Shown here piece after piece: positions 14,070 to 23,943 of a stretch of 41,802 bases of DNA (position 1 is the first letter of the stretch; every line of letters begins with the position of its first letter). The DNA is from Actinomycetes bacterium (GTDB lineage: Bacteria > Actinomycetota > Actinomycetes > Propionibacteriales > Propionibacteriaceae): assembly GCA_023436925.1 (NCBI GenBank), contig JAEZHJ010000068.1:1-41802 (forward strand), in the 5' to 3' direction. The position numbers and the translations under genes are program-made. Under the pieces are notes generated by a model. It was not told the DNA's origin and did no database searches. It saw only the letters and a list, made by a program, of their open reading frames with translations.

Positions 14070-15596
14070 GTGCCCGAACCCTCCGAGCTCACTCCGGCCG
14101 GCGAACCCGGCCCCTTCGCCAGCCTCGGGCTCACCTTTGACGACGTCCTGCTGCTGCCCGCCGAGAGCGACGTGATCCCCTCCGGGGTCGACACCTCGAC
14201 GCGGATCTCGCGCCGGGTCGAGGTCAAGCTGCCGCTGCTGAGCTCGGCGATGGACACCGTCACCGAGTCGCGCATGGCGATCTCGATGGCGCGCGAGGGC
14301 GGGATCGGCATCCTGCACCGCAACATGTCGCCCGAGGAGCAGGCCCGGCAGGTCGACCTGGTGAAGCGCTCGGAGGCCGGCATGGTCGACCAGCCGATCA
14401 CCATCGGCCCCGACGCCACGATCCGCGACGCCGAGGAGCTGTGCGCCCAGTTCCGGATCTCCGGGATCCCGGTGGTGGACGACACCCGCCGGCTGCTGGG
14501 CATCGTGACCAACCGCGACATGCGCTTCGAGGACAACCCGGAGCGTCTGGTGCGCGACGTGATGACGGCGATGCCGCTGGTCACCGGCTGGCCCGGCATC
14601 GACCCCGACAAGGCGCTGCAACTGCTCGCCGAGCACAAGATCGAGAAGCTGCCGCTGGTCGACTCCACCAACCGGCTGCGCGGCCTGATCACGTTGAAGG
14701 ACTTCGTGAAGTCCGACCGCTACCCGCTCGCCTCGAAGGATCCGCAGGGCAGGCTGCGGGTGGGGGCGGCGATCGGTTTCTTCGGCGACGCCTGGGATCG
14801 TGCGATGGGCCTCATCGACGCGGGCGTGGATGTGCTCGTGGTCGACACCGCGCACGGCCACTCCCGCGGCGTGCTGGACATGATCGCCCGGCTCAAGGCC
14901 GAGCCGCACGCCCGCGAGGTGGACGTGATCGGCGGCAACGTCGCCACCTACGCCGGCGCGAAGGCGCTGGTCGAGGCCGGCGCGGACGGGGTCAAGGTGG
15001 GTGTCGGGCCCGGCTCGATCTGCACCACCCGGGTGGTCGCGGGCGTCGGTGTGCCGCAGGTGACGGCGATCTACGACGCGGCCCGGGCCTGCCGGCCGGC
15101 CGGGGTGCCGGTGATCGGCGACGGCGGCCTGCAGTACTCCGGCGACATCGCCAAGGCCCTGGTGGCCGGGGCGGACGCCGTGATGCTCGGCTCGCTGCTG
15201 GCCGGCTGTGCCGAGAGCCCCGGCGAACTGGTCTTCATCAACGGCAAGCAGTTCAAGTCCTACCGCGGGATGGGGTCCCTGGGTGCGATGGCCAAGCGCG
15301 GCCGCAAGGCGTCCTACTCCCGCGACCGCTACTTCCAGGGCGATATCGACGCCGACGACAAGCTGGTTCCCGAGGGCATCGAGGGCCAGGTGCCGTTCCG
15401 CGGTCCGCTCTCGGCGGTGGCCTACCAGCTGGTCGGAGGGCTGCGGCAGTCGATGTTCTACACCGGCGCCGCCACCATCGCCGAACTGCACAAGCGGGGC
15501 CGTTTCGTCAGGATCACCTCGGCGGGACTGCGCGAGTCCCACCCGCACGACATCCAGATGACCACCGAGGCGCCGAACTACTCCACGAAGTCCTGA
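14070..15596 (+). CDS. guaB: Inosine-5'-monophosphate dehydrogenase
   Basis: A 508-residue enzyme oxidising IMP to XMP with NAD+, the committed step of guanine nucleotide synthesis. The barrel starts LGLTFDDVLLLPAESDVIPS. Two CBS domains sit at about residues 110-225 (TIGPDATIRDAEELC, SGIPVVDDTRRLLGIVTNRD, KIEKLPLVDSTNRLRGLIT). The catalytic loop GPGSICTTRVVAGVGVPQ places the nucleophile at Cys318. IGDGGLQYSGDIAKAL binds the IMP phosphate, and SYRGMGSLGAM belongs to the C-terminal flap region. All key residues are present. The GTG at 14070 follows AGAGGAG. guaB3 lies 19 nt downstream, the usual actinobacterial pair. Confidence 0.97.
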   Translation: MPEPSELTPAGEPGPFASLGLTFDDVLLLPAESDVIPSGVDTSTRISRRVEVKLPLLSSAMDTVTESRMAISMAREGGIGILHRNMSPEEQARQVDLVKRSEAGMVDQPITIGPDATIRDAEELCAQFRISGIPVVDDTRRLLGIVTNRDMRFEDNPERLVRDVMTAMPLVTGWPGIDPDKALQLLAEHKIEKLPLVDSTNRLRGLITLKDFVKSDRYPLASKDPQGRLRVGAAIGFFGDAWDRAMGLIDAGVDVLVVDTAHGHSRGVLDMIARLKAEPHAREVDVIGGNVATYAGAKALVEAGADGVKVGVGPGSICTTRVVAGVGVPQVTAIYDAARACRPAGVPVIGDGGLQYSGDIAKALVAGADAVMLGSLLAGCAESPGELVFINGKQFKSYRGMGSLGAMAKRGRKASYSRDRYFQGDIDADDKLVPEGIEGQVPFRGPLSAVAYQLVGGLRQSMFYTGAATIAELHKRGRFVRITSAGLRESHPHDIQMTTEAPNYSTKS

Positions 15597-15615
15597 GCCA
15601 GGAAGCCACAATCAC

Positions 15616-16722
15616 ATGATCGATATCGGGCGCTCCAAGCGCGCCGTGCCCGTCTACGGGTTCGACGACATCGCCATCGTTCCCAACCGACGCACCCGCG
15701 GGATCGAGGAGGTCAACCTCACCTGGCGGATCGATGCGCTGACCTTCGAGTTCCCGATCGTGGCCGCCCCGATGGACTCGGTGATGTCACCGGAGACCGC
15801 CATCGCGTTCGGCCGGCTGGGCGGTCTGGGCGTGCTCAACCTGGGCGGGCTGTGGACGCGCTACGCCGACCCGGAGCCACTGCTGGAGGAACTCGCCGGC
15901 ATCGAGGACCAGGTGACCGCCACCAAGCGGATGCAGCAGCTCTACGCCGAGCCGATCAAGGCCGAACTCATCACCGAGCGGATCGCCCAGATCCGGGCGG
16001 CCGGGGTGCCGGTGGCGGGTTCCCTGTCCCCCCAGACCTGCGCCGAGTTCGCGGACGTGATCGAGCGGGCCGGGCTCGACTTCTTCGTGATCCGCGGCAC
16101 CACGGTCTCGGCCGAGCACGTCTCGAAGGAGACCGAGCCGCTCAACCTGAAGAAGTTCATCTACGAGCTCGACGTACCGGTGATCGTCGGCGGCTGCGCC
16201 ACCTACCAGTCGGCGCTGCACCTGATGCGCACCGGCGCCGCCGGCGTGCTGGTCGGCTTCGGCGGCGGGGCCACCAAGCGCACCCGCAATGTCCTGGGCG
16301 TCGAGGTGCCGATGGCCTCGGCGCTGTCGGACGTCGCCGAGGCGCGCCGGGACTACCTGGACGAGTCCGGCGGACGCTACGTCCACGTGATCGCTGACGG
16401 CGCCCTGGGGCGCTCCGGCGACATCACCAAGGCGATCGCCTGCGGCGCCGACGCGGTCATGGTGGGCACCCCGCTGGCCCGCGCCTACGAGGCGCCGGGC
16501 AAGGGCTACCACTGGGGCCCGGAGGCCTGGCACCCCACCCTGCCGCGCGGTGAGCGGGTGAAGTTCGGCGCGATCGGTTCGCTGGAGGAGATCCTGCTGG
16601 GCCCCTCCCACACCCCCGACGGGACCATGAACCTGGTCGGTGCGCTGCGCCGGGCGATGGCGACCACCGGCTACACCGAGGTCAAGGAGTTCCAGCGGGT
16701 GGAGATCGTCGTCCACCAGTAG
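15616..16722 (+). CDS. guaB3: GuaB3-family IMP dehydrogenase-related protein
   Basis: A 368-residue barrel protein of the GuaB3 subfamily, which accompanies guaB in actinobacteria. The start IGRSKRAVPVYGFDDIAIVPN and the VAAPMDSVMSPETAIAFGRLGG segment are characteristic. CBS domains are absent. In the loop equivalent to the GuaB catalytic loop the chain reads VGFGGGATKRTRNVLGVEVP, so the position of GuaB Cys318 is taken by Lys221. The phosphate-binding ADGALGRSGDITKAI is kept. The ATG follows AGGAAG upstream. Co-transcription with guaB is likely (19-nt gap). The reaction catalysed by actinobacterial members is not settled; loss of the cysteine argues against simple IMPDH chemistry. Confidence 0.92.
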   Translation: MIDIGRSKRAVPVYGFDDIAIVPNRRTRGIEEVNLTWRIDALTFEFPIVAAPMDSVMSPETAIAFGRLGGLGVLNLGGLWTRYADPEPLLEELAGIEDQVTATKRMQQLYAEPIKAELITERIAQIRAAGVPVAGSLSPQTCAEFADVIERAGLDFFVIRGTTVSAEHVSKETEPLNLKKFIYELDVPVIVGGCATYQSALHLMRTGAAGVLVGFGGGATKRTRNVLGVEVPMASALSDVAEARRDYLDESGGRYVHVIADGALGRSGDITKAIACGADAVMVGTPLARAYEAPGKGYHWGPEAWHPTLPRGERVKFGAIGSLEEILLGPSHTPDGTMNLVGALRRAMATTGYTEVKEFQRVEIVVHQ

Positions 16723-16776
16723 GTCACCCGGGGCGGGTGGGCCACCGGGGGCGCCGCCAGGCGATAACCTCCGGCC

Positions 16777-17136
16777 ATGCGTCCGTTCATTGCGCTCGGT
16801 GTCGATTCGGTTCTCATCGTCGTCTTCGCCGTCATCGGACGGGCCTCGCACGAGTCCGGGCTGACCGCCGCCGGCATCGCCCAGACCGCTCTGCCGTTCC
16901 TGGCCGCTGGCGTCATCGGCTCCCTGCTCGGCTCCCGGTTCTGCAGCACCTCATGGTGGCGCTCCGGCCTGATCACCTGGGTGGTGACGGTGGCCGGCGG
17001 GGTCGGGCTGCGACTGCTCGTCGGCGAGACCGCCCAGGGCGCCTTCGTGCTGGTCACCGCCGTCGTACTGGCCGCCTTCCTGATCGGCTGGCGCGGGATC
17101 GCCGCCGCCGTCGCCCACGAGCCGCGCCCGGCCTGA
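16777..17136 (+). CDS. DUF3054 family membrane protein
   Basis: A 119-residue protein with four hydrophobic helices (about 4-20, 30-48, 63-82 and 87-106). The start IALGVDSVLIVVFAVIGRASHE with the G-R-x-S-H-E motif is typical of DUF3054, a family of unknown function common in actinobacteria. The W-W near residue 60 and the short charged C-terminus also fit. The ATG is 6 nt after TAACCT (16765-16770), a leaderless arrangement, so it is probably independent of guaB3. It is convergent with the flavoprotein gene. Confidence 0.8.
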   Translation: MRPFIALGVDSVLIVVFAVIGRASHESGLTAAGIAQTALPFLAAGVIGSLLGSRFCSTSWWRSGLITWVVTVAGGVGLRLLVGETAQGAFVLVTAVVLAAFLIGWRGIAAAVAHEPRPA

Positions 17137-17172
17137 GCAGGGTCCCTCCCGACAGGCCCGGCGGCAAGGGCC

Positions 17173-18342
17173 TCAGGACTCCAGCGGGCCCAGCCAGTAG
17201 GTCGCCACGGTGTTGTGGGCCGACTCGGCATCGGAGGGGTGGAAGATGCCGGCCAGCACGTCCCGGTACAACCGGGACAGCTCGCTGCGGTTGAAGTAGG
17301 AGCTGCCCCCGGCGCAGCGGATCGCCTGGTCGACGACGTACCGGGCCATCTCGGTGGAGCGCACCTTCACCCCGGCGAGCAACGAGAACCATCGGCGGCC
17401 GTGGTCGGCCAGGCCGTCCAGGTCTGCGGCCAGGGCGTCCAGTTGCGGGCCGATGCCGTCCAGCGCGAGGGCGGCGTCGGCGATCCGCCAGCGGATGTCC
17501 GGGTCCTGCGAGTAGGCCTTGCCGGTCTTCTTCGAGCGGCGCGTGCTGACCGTCTCGACCGCCACCGCCAGGGCCCGCTGGGCGATGCCGTGGTAGACCG
17601 CCGCGAGCAGCAGCTCGAAGACCGAGAAGATCCCGAAGACGATGGGATCGGGGTTCGGGCCCGGGTCGACCCGGCGCAGCACCTGGTCGGCCGGCACCTT
17701 CACCCCCTGCAGGACGGTGGTGCGGCTCTGGGTGGCCCGCATCCCGACGGTGTCCCAGTCGTCCTTGGTCACCACGGTGTCGCCGGCGGTGGCGCGGTCG
17801 ACCAGGGCGTAGACGATCTTGGGGGCGTCCGGGCTGGTGGTATCCAGGCCGTGCAGCCCCAGTCCGGTCCAGGCCGGGGCCAGCGAGGTGAAGATCTTGG
17901 TGCCGGTGAAGGTGTAGCCGCCCTCGCCGTCCGGCACCGCCTCGGTGTCGGAGCCGAACAGGACGAGGTCGTTGCCGGCCTCACTGATCCCGAACGCGTA
18001 GACCTCACCGGCCGCTGCGCCGTGCTGGATCGCGGCCAGGTCGTCGAAGCCGCGGTCGCGCATCACCTTGGCGACGCCGGTCCAGACCAGGTGCATGTTC
18101 ACCGCCAGGGCTGTCGCAGGGGCGGCAGTGGCGAGCCTGGCCTGCAGCAGGACCGCCTCGCGCAGGCCGAGACCCAACCCGCCCCGATCGGAGGGGACGA
18201 GCGCCTTCAGGTAGCCGGCCGCCTGCAGGTCGGCGAGGTCCTCGTCGAAGAAGCGGTTCTCCGCGTCGTAGCGGGCGGCCCGCTCACGCAGCGTGGCCAG
18301 CAGCTCATCGGGCAGCAGGTCGGCGGGGTCGAAGTCGGTCAT
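17173..18342 (-). CDS. Acyl-CoA-dehydrogenase-fold flavoprotein lacking the usual catalytic Glu motif
   Basis: A 389-residue protein of the acyl-CoA dehydrogenase superfamily. The N-terminal helical domain (AGYLKALVPSDRGGLGLGLREA), the FAD-contact strand region (YAFGISEAGNDLV, YTFTGTKIFTSLAPAW) and the C-terminal helical bundle (VVDQAIRCAGGSSYFNRSELSRLYRD) are all present. Where true dehydrogenases have an IYEGT-type motif carrying the catalytic glutamate, this chain reads GIFHPSDAESAHNTVATYW. A similar H-P-S/P ending occurs in DszC/HpaA-type flavin monooxygenases. The chemistry is therefore uncertain and may be oxygenation or reduction. The ATG lies 6 nt after CAGAAT on the minus strand, so it is probably leaderless. 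No beta-oxidation genes lie nearby. Confidence 0.82.
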   Translation of the reverse strand: MTDFDPADLLPDELLATLRERAARYDAENRFFDEDLADLQAAGYLKALVPSDRGGLGLGLREAVLLQARLATAAPATALAVNMHLVWTGVAKVMRDRGFDDLAAIQHGAAAGEVYAFGISEAGNDLVLFGSDTEAVPDGEGGYTFTGTKIFTSLAPAWTGLGLHGLDTTSPDAPKIVYALVDRATAGDTVVTKDDWDTVGMRATQSRTTVLQGVKVPADQVLRRVDPGPNPDPIVFGIFSVFELLLAAVYHGIAQRALAVAVETVSTRRSKKTGKAYSQDPDIRWRIADAALALDGIGPQLDALAADLDGLADHGRRWFSLLAGVKVRSTEMARYVVDQAIRCAGGSSYFNRSELSRLYRDVLAGIFHPSDAESAHNTVATYWLGPLES

Positions 18343-18418
18343 CCCCCGATTCTGGCAGCCGCGCCGCCGGACCGACAGGGCACGGATCCGCCCCGGGCAC
18401 AGCCGTGGGCGAACCCTG

Positions 18419-18451
18419 CCTGCCGGGCGGTGGAACCCGCCGCCCGGCAGG
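18419..18451 (-). terminator. Hairpin terminator of the beta-helix gene
   Basis: A perfect 12-bp GC stem (CCTGCCGGGCGG at 18419-18430 with CCGCCCGGCAGG at 18440-18451, 9-nt loop) begins 6 nt past the stop codon. There is no T-run, as is common for actinobacterial terminators. Confidence 0.65.
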
Positions 18452-18457
18452 GCGGTC

Positions 18458-20353
<1,896 letters not shown>

Positions 20354-20406
20354 GGGGGTGTCCTCTTCACTGAGGGAGCGGCGACGGGGGTGAGGCCGCA
20401 GACGTG

Positions 20407-20435
20407 ACAGTAGCGACCCCGGCCCTGCCCGACAA
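20407..20435 (-). promoter_or_regulatory. Promoter of the secreted beta-helix gene
   Basis: On the minus strand TTGTCG (20435-20430) and TACTGT (20412-20407) are separated by exactly 17 bp. The start would be near 20400, giving a leader of about 47 nt that carries GAGG before the ATG. It lies between the groEL terminator and the gene, so the gene need not depend on groEL read-through. Confidence 0.6.
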
Positions 20436-20544
20436 GCACCCCACACCGGGCGACGCTCTCAGGTCACCCGCCACCGCGGCACCCCTGGCGGAAGCCGGTC
20501 CCCACAGGCCGGCCCGGGTTGGCCGAACCTGCCCCGAAAAGCGG

Positions 20545-20576
20545 GACGGGCCCCCACCCGAAGGTGGGGGCCCGTC
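20545..20576 (-). terminator. Terminator of groES-groEL with a UUCG tetraloop
   Basis: A perfect 14-bp stem (20545-20558 with 20563-20576) closes on CGAA, which is TTCG in the minus-strand transcript, an extra-stable tetraloop. It begins 10 nt after the groEL stop. A short TTTT (minus strand) follows a few bases later. Confidence 0.85.
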
Positions 20577-20586
20577 ACCGGTTCAC

Positions 20587-22194
20587 TCAGTGGGAGTGGT
20601 TGTGGTTGCTGTCCTCGTCGTCCTCCGGCTTGTCCACCACCGAGGTCTCGGTGGTGAGCAGCAGCGCGGCGATCGACGCGGCGTTGGCCAGAGCGGAACG
20701 GGTGACCTTCACCGGGTCGATGACGCCCTGGGCGACCAGGTCGACATACTCGCCGGTGGCCGCGTTGTAGCCGTTGCCCGGCTCGAGCTCGGCCACCTTG
20801 GAGACGATCAGGTAGCCCGGCTCGCCGCCGTTCTCCGCGATCCAGCGCAGCGGCTCGACGACGGCCTTGGCCACCGTCTGGACGCCGGTGCGCTCGTCAC
20901 CGGTCTTGCCCAGCCCGTCGGAGAGCACCCGGGCGGCGTGGACGAGGGCGGAGCCGCCGCCGGCGACGATGCCCTCCTCGATCGCCGCACGAGTAGCCGA
21001 GACGGCGTCCTCGATGCGGTGCTTCTTCTCCTTGAGCTCCACCTCGGTGGCAGCGCCGACCTTGATCACGCAGACGCCACCGGCGAGCTTGGCGACCCGC
21101 TCCTGCAGCTTCTCGCGATCCCAGTCGGAATCGGTCCGCTCGATCTCGGCGCGCAGCTGGGCCACGCGACCCGCCACGGCGTCGGCGGCGCCGGCCCCGT
21201 CCACGATCGTGGTGTTGTCCTTGGTGACCACGATCCGCCGGGCGCGGCCCAGCGACTCCAGCCCGATCTGGTCGAGCTTGAGTCCGACCTCGGGGGCGAC
21301 CACCTGGCCACCGGTGAGGATCGCGATGTCCTCCAGCATGGCCTTGCGCCGGTCACCGAAGGCGGGCGCCTTGACGGCCACGGAGGTGAACACGCCGCGG
21401 ATCTTGTTCACGATCAGGGTGGACAGCGCCTCCCCGTCGACGTCCTCGGCCACGATGAACAGGGTGCCGCCGGCACCGATGACCTTCTCCAGCACGGGCA
21501 GCAGGTCGTTCATCGAGGAGATCTTGCCCGAGTTGATCAGGATGTACGGATCCTCGAGCACCGCCTCCATCCGCTCGGGGTCGGTGACGAAGTACGGCGA
21601 CAGGTAGCCCTTGTCGAACTGCATGCCCTCGGTGAACTCGAGCTCGGTGCCGAAGGTGTTCGACTCGTCGACGGTGATGACACCGTCCTTGCCGACCTTG
21701 TCGAAGGCGTCAGCGATCAGGGCGCCGATCTCGGCGTCCCGGGCCGAGATGGTGGCCACGGAGGCCATGTCCTCGGTCGTCTCGATCTCGCGGGCCAGGG
21801 AGCGAAGCTCGGCCTCGACCGCGGCCACGGCCGCCTCGATGCCGCGCTTGAGTTCGATCGGGTTGGCGCCGGAGGCGACGGCCCGCAGGCCCTCGTGGAC
21901 CAGGGCCTGGGCCAGCACGGTCGCGGTCGTCGTGCCGTCACCGGCGACGTCGTTGGTCTTGGTGGCCACCTCCTTGGCCAGCTGGGCCCCGAGGTTCTCG
22001 AACGGATCGGTGAGCTCGACCTCCTTGGCGACGGTGACACCGTCGTTGGTGATGGTCGGAGCGCCCCACTTCTTGTCGAGCACCACGTAGCGGCCCTTGG
22101 GACCGAGGGTGACCTTCACGGCGTTGGCGAGGGCGTCGACGCCACGCTCCAGGGAGCGGCGCGCGTCCTCGTCGAACTGAAGGATCTTTGGCAT
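20587..22194 (-). CDS. groEL1: 60-kDa chaperonin GroEL1
   Basis: A 535-residue type I chaperonin subunit that folds proteins in a 14-mer cavity with GroES and ATP. VTLGPKGRYVVLDKKWGAP, NDGVTVAKEVELTDPFEN and the ATP site VAGDGTTTATVLAQAL are present, as are the apical domain and the C-terminal equatorial part (GIVAGGGSALVHA, YNAATGEYVDLV). The C-terminus is histidine-rich (DSNHNHSH) and not the GGM repeat of housekeeping GroEL2. This tail and linkage to groES mark actinobacterial GroEL1, so a separate GroEL2 is expected elsewhere in the genome. It is co-transcribed with groES (15-nt gap) under HrcA/CIRCE control. A strong terminator follows. Confidence 0.96.
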   Translation of the reverse strand: MPKILQFDEDARRSLERGVDALANAVKVTLGPKGRYVVLDKKWGAPTITNDGVTVAKEVELTDPFENLGAQLAKEVATKTNDVAGDGTTTATVLAQALVHEGLRAVASGANPIELKRGIEAAVAAVEAELRSLAREIETTEDMASVATISARDAEIGALIADAFDKVGKDGVITVDESNTFGTELEFTEGMQFDKGYLSPYFVTDPERMEAVLEDPYILINSGKISSMNDLLPVLEKVIGAGGTLFIVAEDVDGEALSTLIVNKIRGVFTSVAVKAPAFGDRRKAMLEDIAILTGGQVVAPEVGLKLDQIGLESLGRARRIVVTKDNTTIVDGAGAADAVAGRVAQLRAEIERTDSDWDREKLQERVAKLAGGVCVIKVGAATEVELKEKKHRIEDAVSATRAAIEEGIVAGGGSALVHAARVLSDGLGKTGDERTGVQTVAKAVVEPLRWIAENGGEPGYLIVSKVAELEPGNGYNAATGEYVDLVAQGVIDPVKVTRSALANAASIAALLLTTETSVVDKPEDDEDSNHNHSH

Positions 22195-22209
22195 GGGCGG
22201 TGGGTCCCC

Positions 22210-22506
22210 TTACTTGGTGACGACGGCGAGGATGTCGCGGGCGTTGAGCAGCAGGTACTCCTCGCCGTTGTACTTCACCTCGGTGCCGCCGTACTTGCTG
22301 AAGATGACGATGTCACCCTCGGCGACGTCCAGCGGGACGCGGTTGCCGTTGTCGTCGATCCGCCCGGGGCCGGTGGCCAGGACGCGACCCTCCTGCGGCT
22401 TCTCCTTGGCGGTGTCGGGGATGACCAGCCCGGAAGCGGTGGTCTGCTCGGCCTCCAGCGGCTGGACGAGGATCCGGTCCTCGAGCGGCTTGATCGTGAC
22501 TGCCAC
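22210..22506 (-). CDS. groES: 10-kDa co-chaperonin GroES
   Basis: A 98-residue co-chaperonin that caps the GroEL ring. IKPLEDRILVQPLEAEQTTASGLVIPDTAKEKPQEG gives the beta-barrel core and the mobile loop that docks on GroEL. VIFSKYGGTEVKYNGEEYLLL and RDILAVV complete the conserved fold. The GTG at 22506 is chosen because it gives the canonical N-terminus and follows AAAGGG at about 8 nt; longer frames run into the promoter. It is the first gene of the heat-shock operon, with two CIRCE operators upstream. Confidence 0.96.
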   Translation of the reverse strand: MAVTIKPLEDRILVQPLEAEQTTASGLVIPDTAKEKPQEGRVLATGPGRIDDNGNRVPLDVAEGDIVIFSKYGGTEVKYNGEEYLLLNARDILAVVTK

Positions 22507-22589
22507 GTCAAAACCCTTTCGTTCGTGATGGGCCAACGGCCCCGAATGGTCAGTGTTCGTGCCAGGTGTCGTCGCGGTGCCACCGTGGC

Positions 22590-22616
22590 TTGGCACACTC
22601 GCTGTGAGAGTGCTAA
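22590..22616 (-). promoter_or_regulatory. CIRCE operator 1 (HrcA site)
   Basis: TTGGCACAC-N9-GAGTGCTAA matches the CIRCE inverted repeat (TTAGCACTC-N9-GAGTGCTAA) at 16 of 18 arm positions. It lies just downstream of the groES -10 region, where bound HrcA would block transcription. Confidence 0.85.
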
Positions 22617-22622
22617 GTCGAA

Positions 22623-22649
22623 TCTATACCGGTGCTAGCACTCGATCAA
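22623..22649 (-). promoter_or_regulatory. groES-groEL promoter between and within the CIRCE sites
   Basis: The minus strand reads TTGATC (22649-22644, in the spacer of CIRCE 2). A -10-like TATAGATT follows from 22628, usable as TATAGA at 15 bp or TAGATT at 17 bp. HrcA bound to either operator would cover it. Confidence 0.6.
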
Positions 22650-22662
22650 GCCGAGTGCTAGC
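22634..22662 (-). promoter_or_regulatory. CIRCE operator 2 (HrcA site), overlapping the upstream gene's stop codon
   Basis: GCTAGCACTC-GATCAAGCC-GAGTGCTAGC is a perfect 10-bp inverted repeat with the 9-bp CIRCE spacer. Its right arm contains the TAG stop codon (22660-22658, minus strand) of the Kelch-like gene. Confidence 0.9.
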
Positions 22663-23869
22663 GCGCCGCCGGGTCGACGGCGAGGCAGCCCGCCGCGTAC
22701 TGCCGGGTGGCCGGGTCGAAGCCGAAGCAGGACAGCCAGGTCGTCACCACCACGGGATCGCGCAGCCCGGACGGCGGCCCGTCGAGGTCCTTCCAGCCGC
22801 CCCGGGCCCGGTCGTAGCGGCTGCCCGCCAGCAGCACGCCGTCGGCGGTGTCGGCCGGCCCGGAGAACTCGGCACCGTCCTGCCACCACCGGAACCCGCC
22901 CTCCGGTGCGCGCAGTTCCTGCCACACGTCGGTCTCGGAGTCCCACACCCACAGCGTCGAGCCGCCCGGCTCGGCCCACCCGAAGACCCGGGTGTCCAGC
23001 TTGAAGGGGCCGGCCGCGCCCACCGGCACCGGCGTCTTCGCCGCCACCACGGGGCGCACCTCGTCGTCGGGATCCGGGTCGAGATCGGCCCAGGCCACCC
23101 ACAGCCGATCCTGCCCCGGGCGCGCCACCGAGAACGCGGCGGAACGCAACTCGGGGACGCCGACAAGGCTGAGTTCACCGGCCGGCAGGTCGAACCCGAG
23201 ACCGCCGCCGTAGGGCAGCCAGACGCCGCCGGCCTCGTCCAGCCGCAGCAGCCGGGCCGGGCAACCGGCCTCGTCCGCGCAGGGCAGCAGCGCGGCCAGC
23301 CGGTCCGCCTCACCTGGCAGCCACACCAGTCCCGCGTCATCACCGGGCGAGGGAACGGCCCGCCAGCCCAGCGTCGAGTCGGTGTCGAACAGGTGGACGG
23401 TGTCGCCGGCGCTCACCGCGACCCGCCCGAGGATCGAGGAGGCCAGGCTGGCCGGTTCCTCGCCGCGCACCGAGACTCCGACCGGGAGGTCGGGCAAGCG
23501 GTCCCACCGGTCGGCCACCGGGTCGTAGAGGGCACCGTCCCGCAGCGCGGGCGGGAGGGTGCACTCCTCGCCGGCCTGCAGCGGGCAGGGAACACCGTCG
23601 TGGCCGCCCAGCAGCAGCAGCCGGCCCCCGACCCACCCCGTCACCGAGCCGTAGCGCGGCGCCAGCGGCGGGGCGGCGACCGCCTGCCAGGACGCGGACG
23701 GTGGAACCTCCAGCGGGGCGACCGGGGCCAGCACGGCGGCGGGCAACCGGGGACCCGGCAGGGCCAGCGGCCCCAGCAGGACGACCGCCAGGCCCACGGC
23801 GACGACAGCTCCGGCGAGGATCACTCGCCTCCCGGCACCGCCGCGGGGGCGAGACGCCTGCTCGTTCAT
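22658..23869 (-). CDS. Membrane-anchored Kelch-like beta-propeller protein of unknown function
   Basis: A 403-residue protein. After about 15 charged residues comes one membrane segment (VILAGAVVAVGLAVVLLGPLAL, about 16-37), then a proline-rich linker and an extracytoplasmic domain. WVGGRLLLLGGHDG...GALYDPVADRWDRLPDLPVG reads as a Kelch repeat, and LWVWDSETDVWQELRAPEGG and RYDRARGGWKDLDGPPSG repeat the pattern, so a beta-propeller is likely. Cysteine pairs (VPCPLQAGEECTLP, LPCADEAGCPARL) fit an exported, disulfide-bonded domain. The ATG at 23869 follows GGGAGGG; a TTG at 23890 is a weaker choice. The stop codon lies inside a CIRCE operator. No function can be assigned. Confidence 0.7.
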   Translation of the reverse strand: MNEQASRPRGGAGRRVILAGAVVAVGLAVVLLGPLALPGPRLPAAVLAPVAPLEVPPSASWQAVAAPPLAPRYGSVTGWVGGRLLLLGGHDGVPCPLQAGEECTLPPALRDGALYDPVADRWDRLPDLPVGVSVRGEEPASLASSILGRVAVSAGDTVHLFDTDSTLGWRAVPSPGDDAGLVWLPGEADRLAALLPCADEAGCPARLLRLDEAGGVWLPYGGGLGFDLPAGELSLVGVPELRSAAFSVARPGQDRLWVAWADLDPDPDDEVRPVVAAKTPVPVGAAGPFKLDTRVFGWAEPGGSTLWVWDSETDVWQELRAPEGGFRWWQDGAEFSGPADTADGVLLAGSRYDRARGGWKDLDGPPSGLRDPVVVTTWLSCFGFDPATRQYAAGCLAVDPAAR

Positions 23870-23943
23870 CGGCCCTCCCGAGCGGGTCAACTGACGCGGA
23901 CTCTAGCAGCCACCCAACGGGAGGGATGCGTAGACTCCGGGAC

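Noticed and set aside
17153..17173. AGGCCC...GGGCCT hairpin between the DUF3054 gene and the flavoprotein gene
   Set aside because: A six-bp stem that overlaps the flavoprotein stop codon; may be chance at this GC level.
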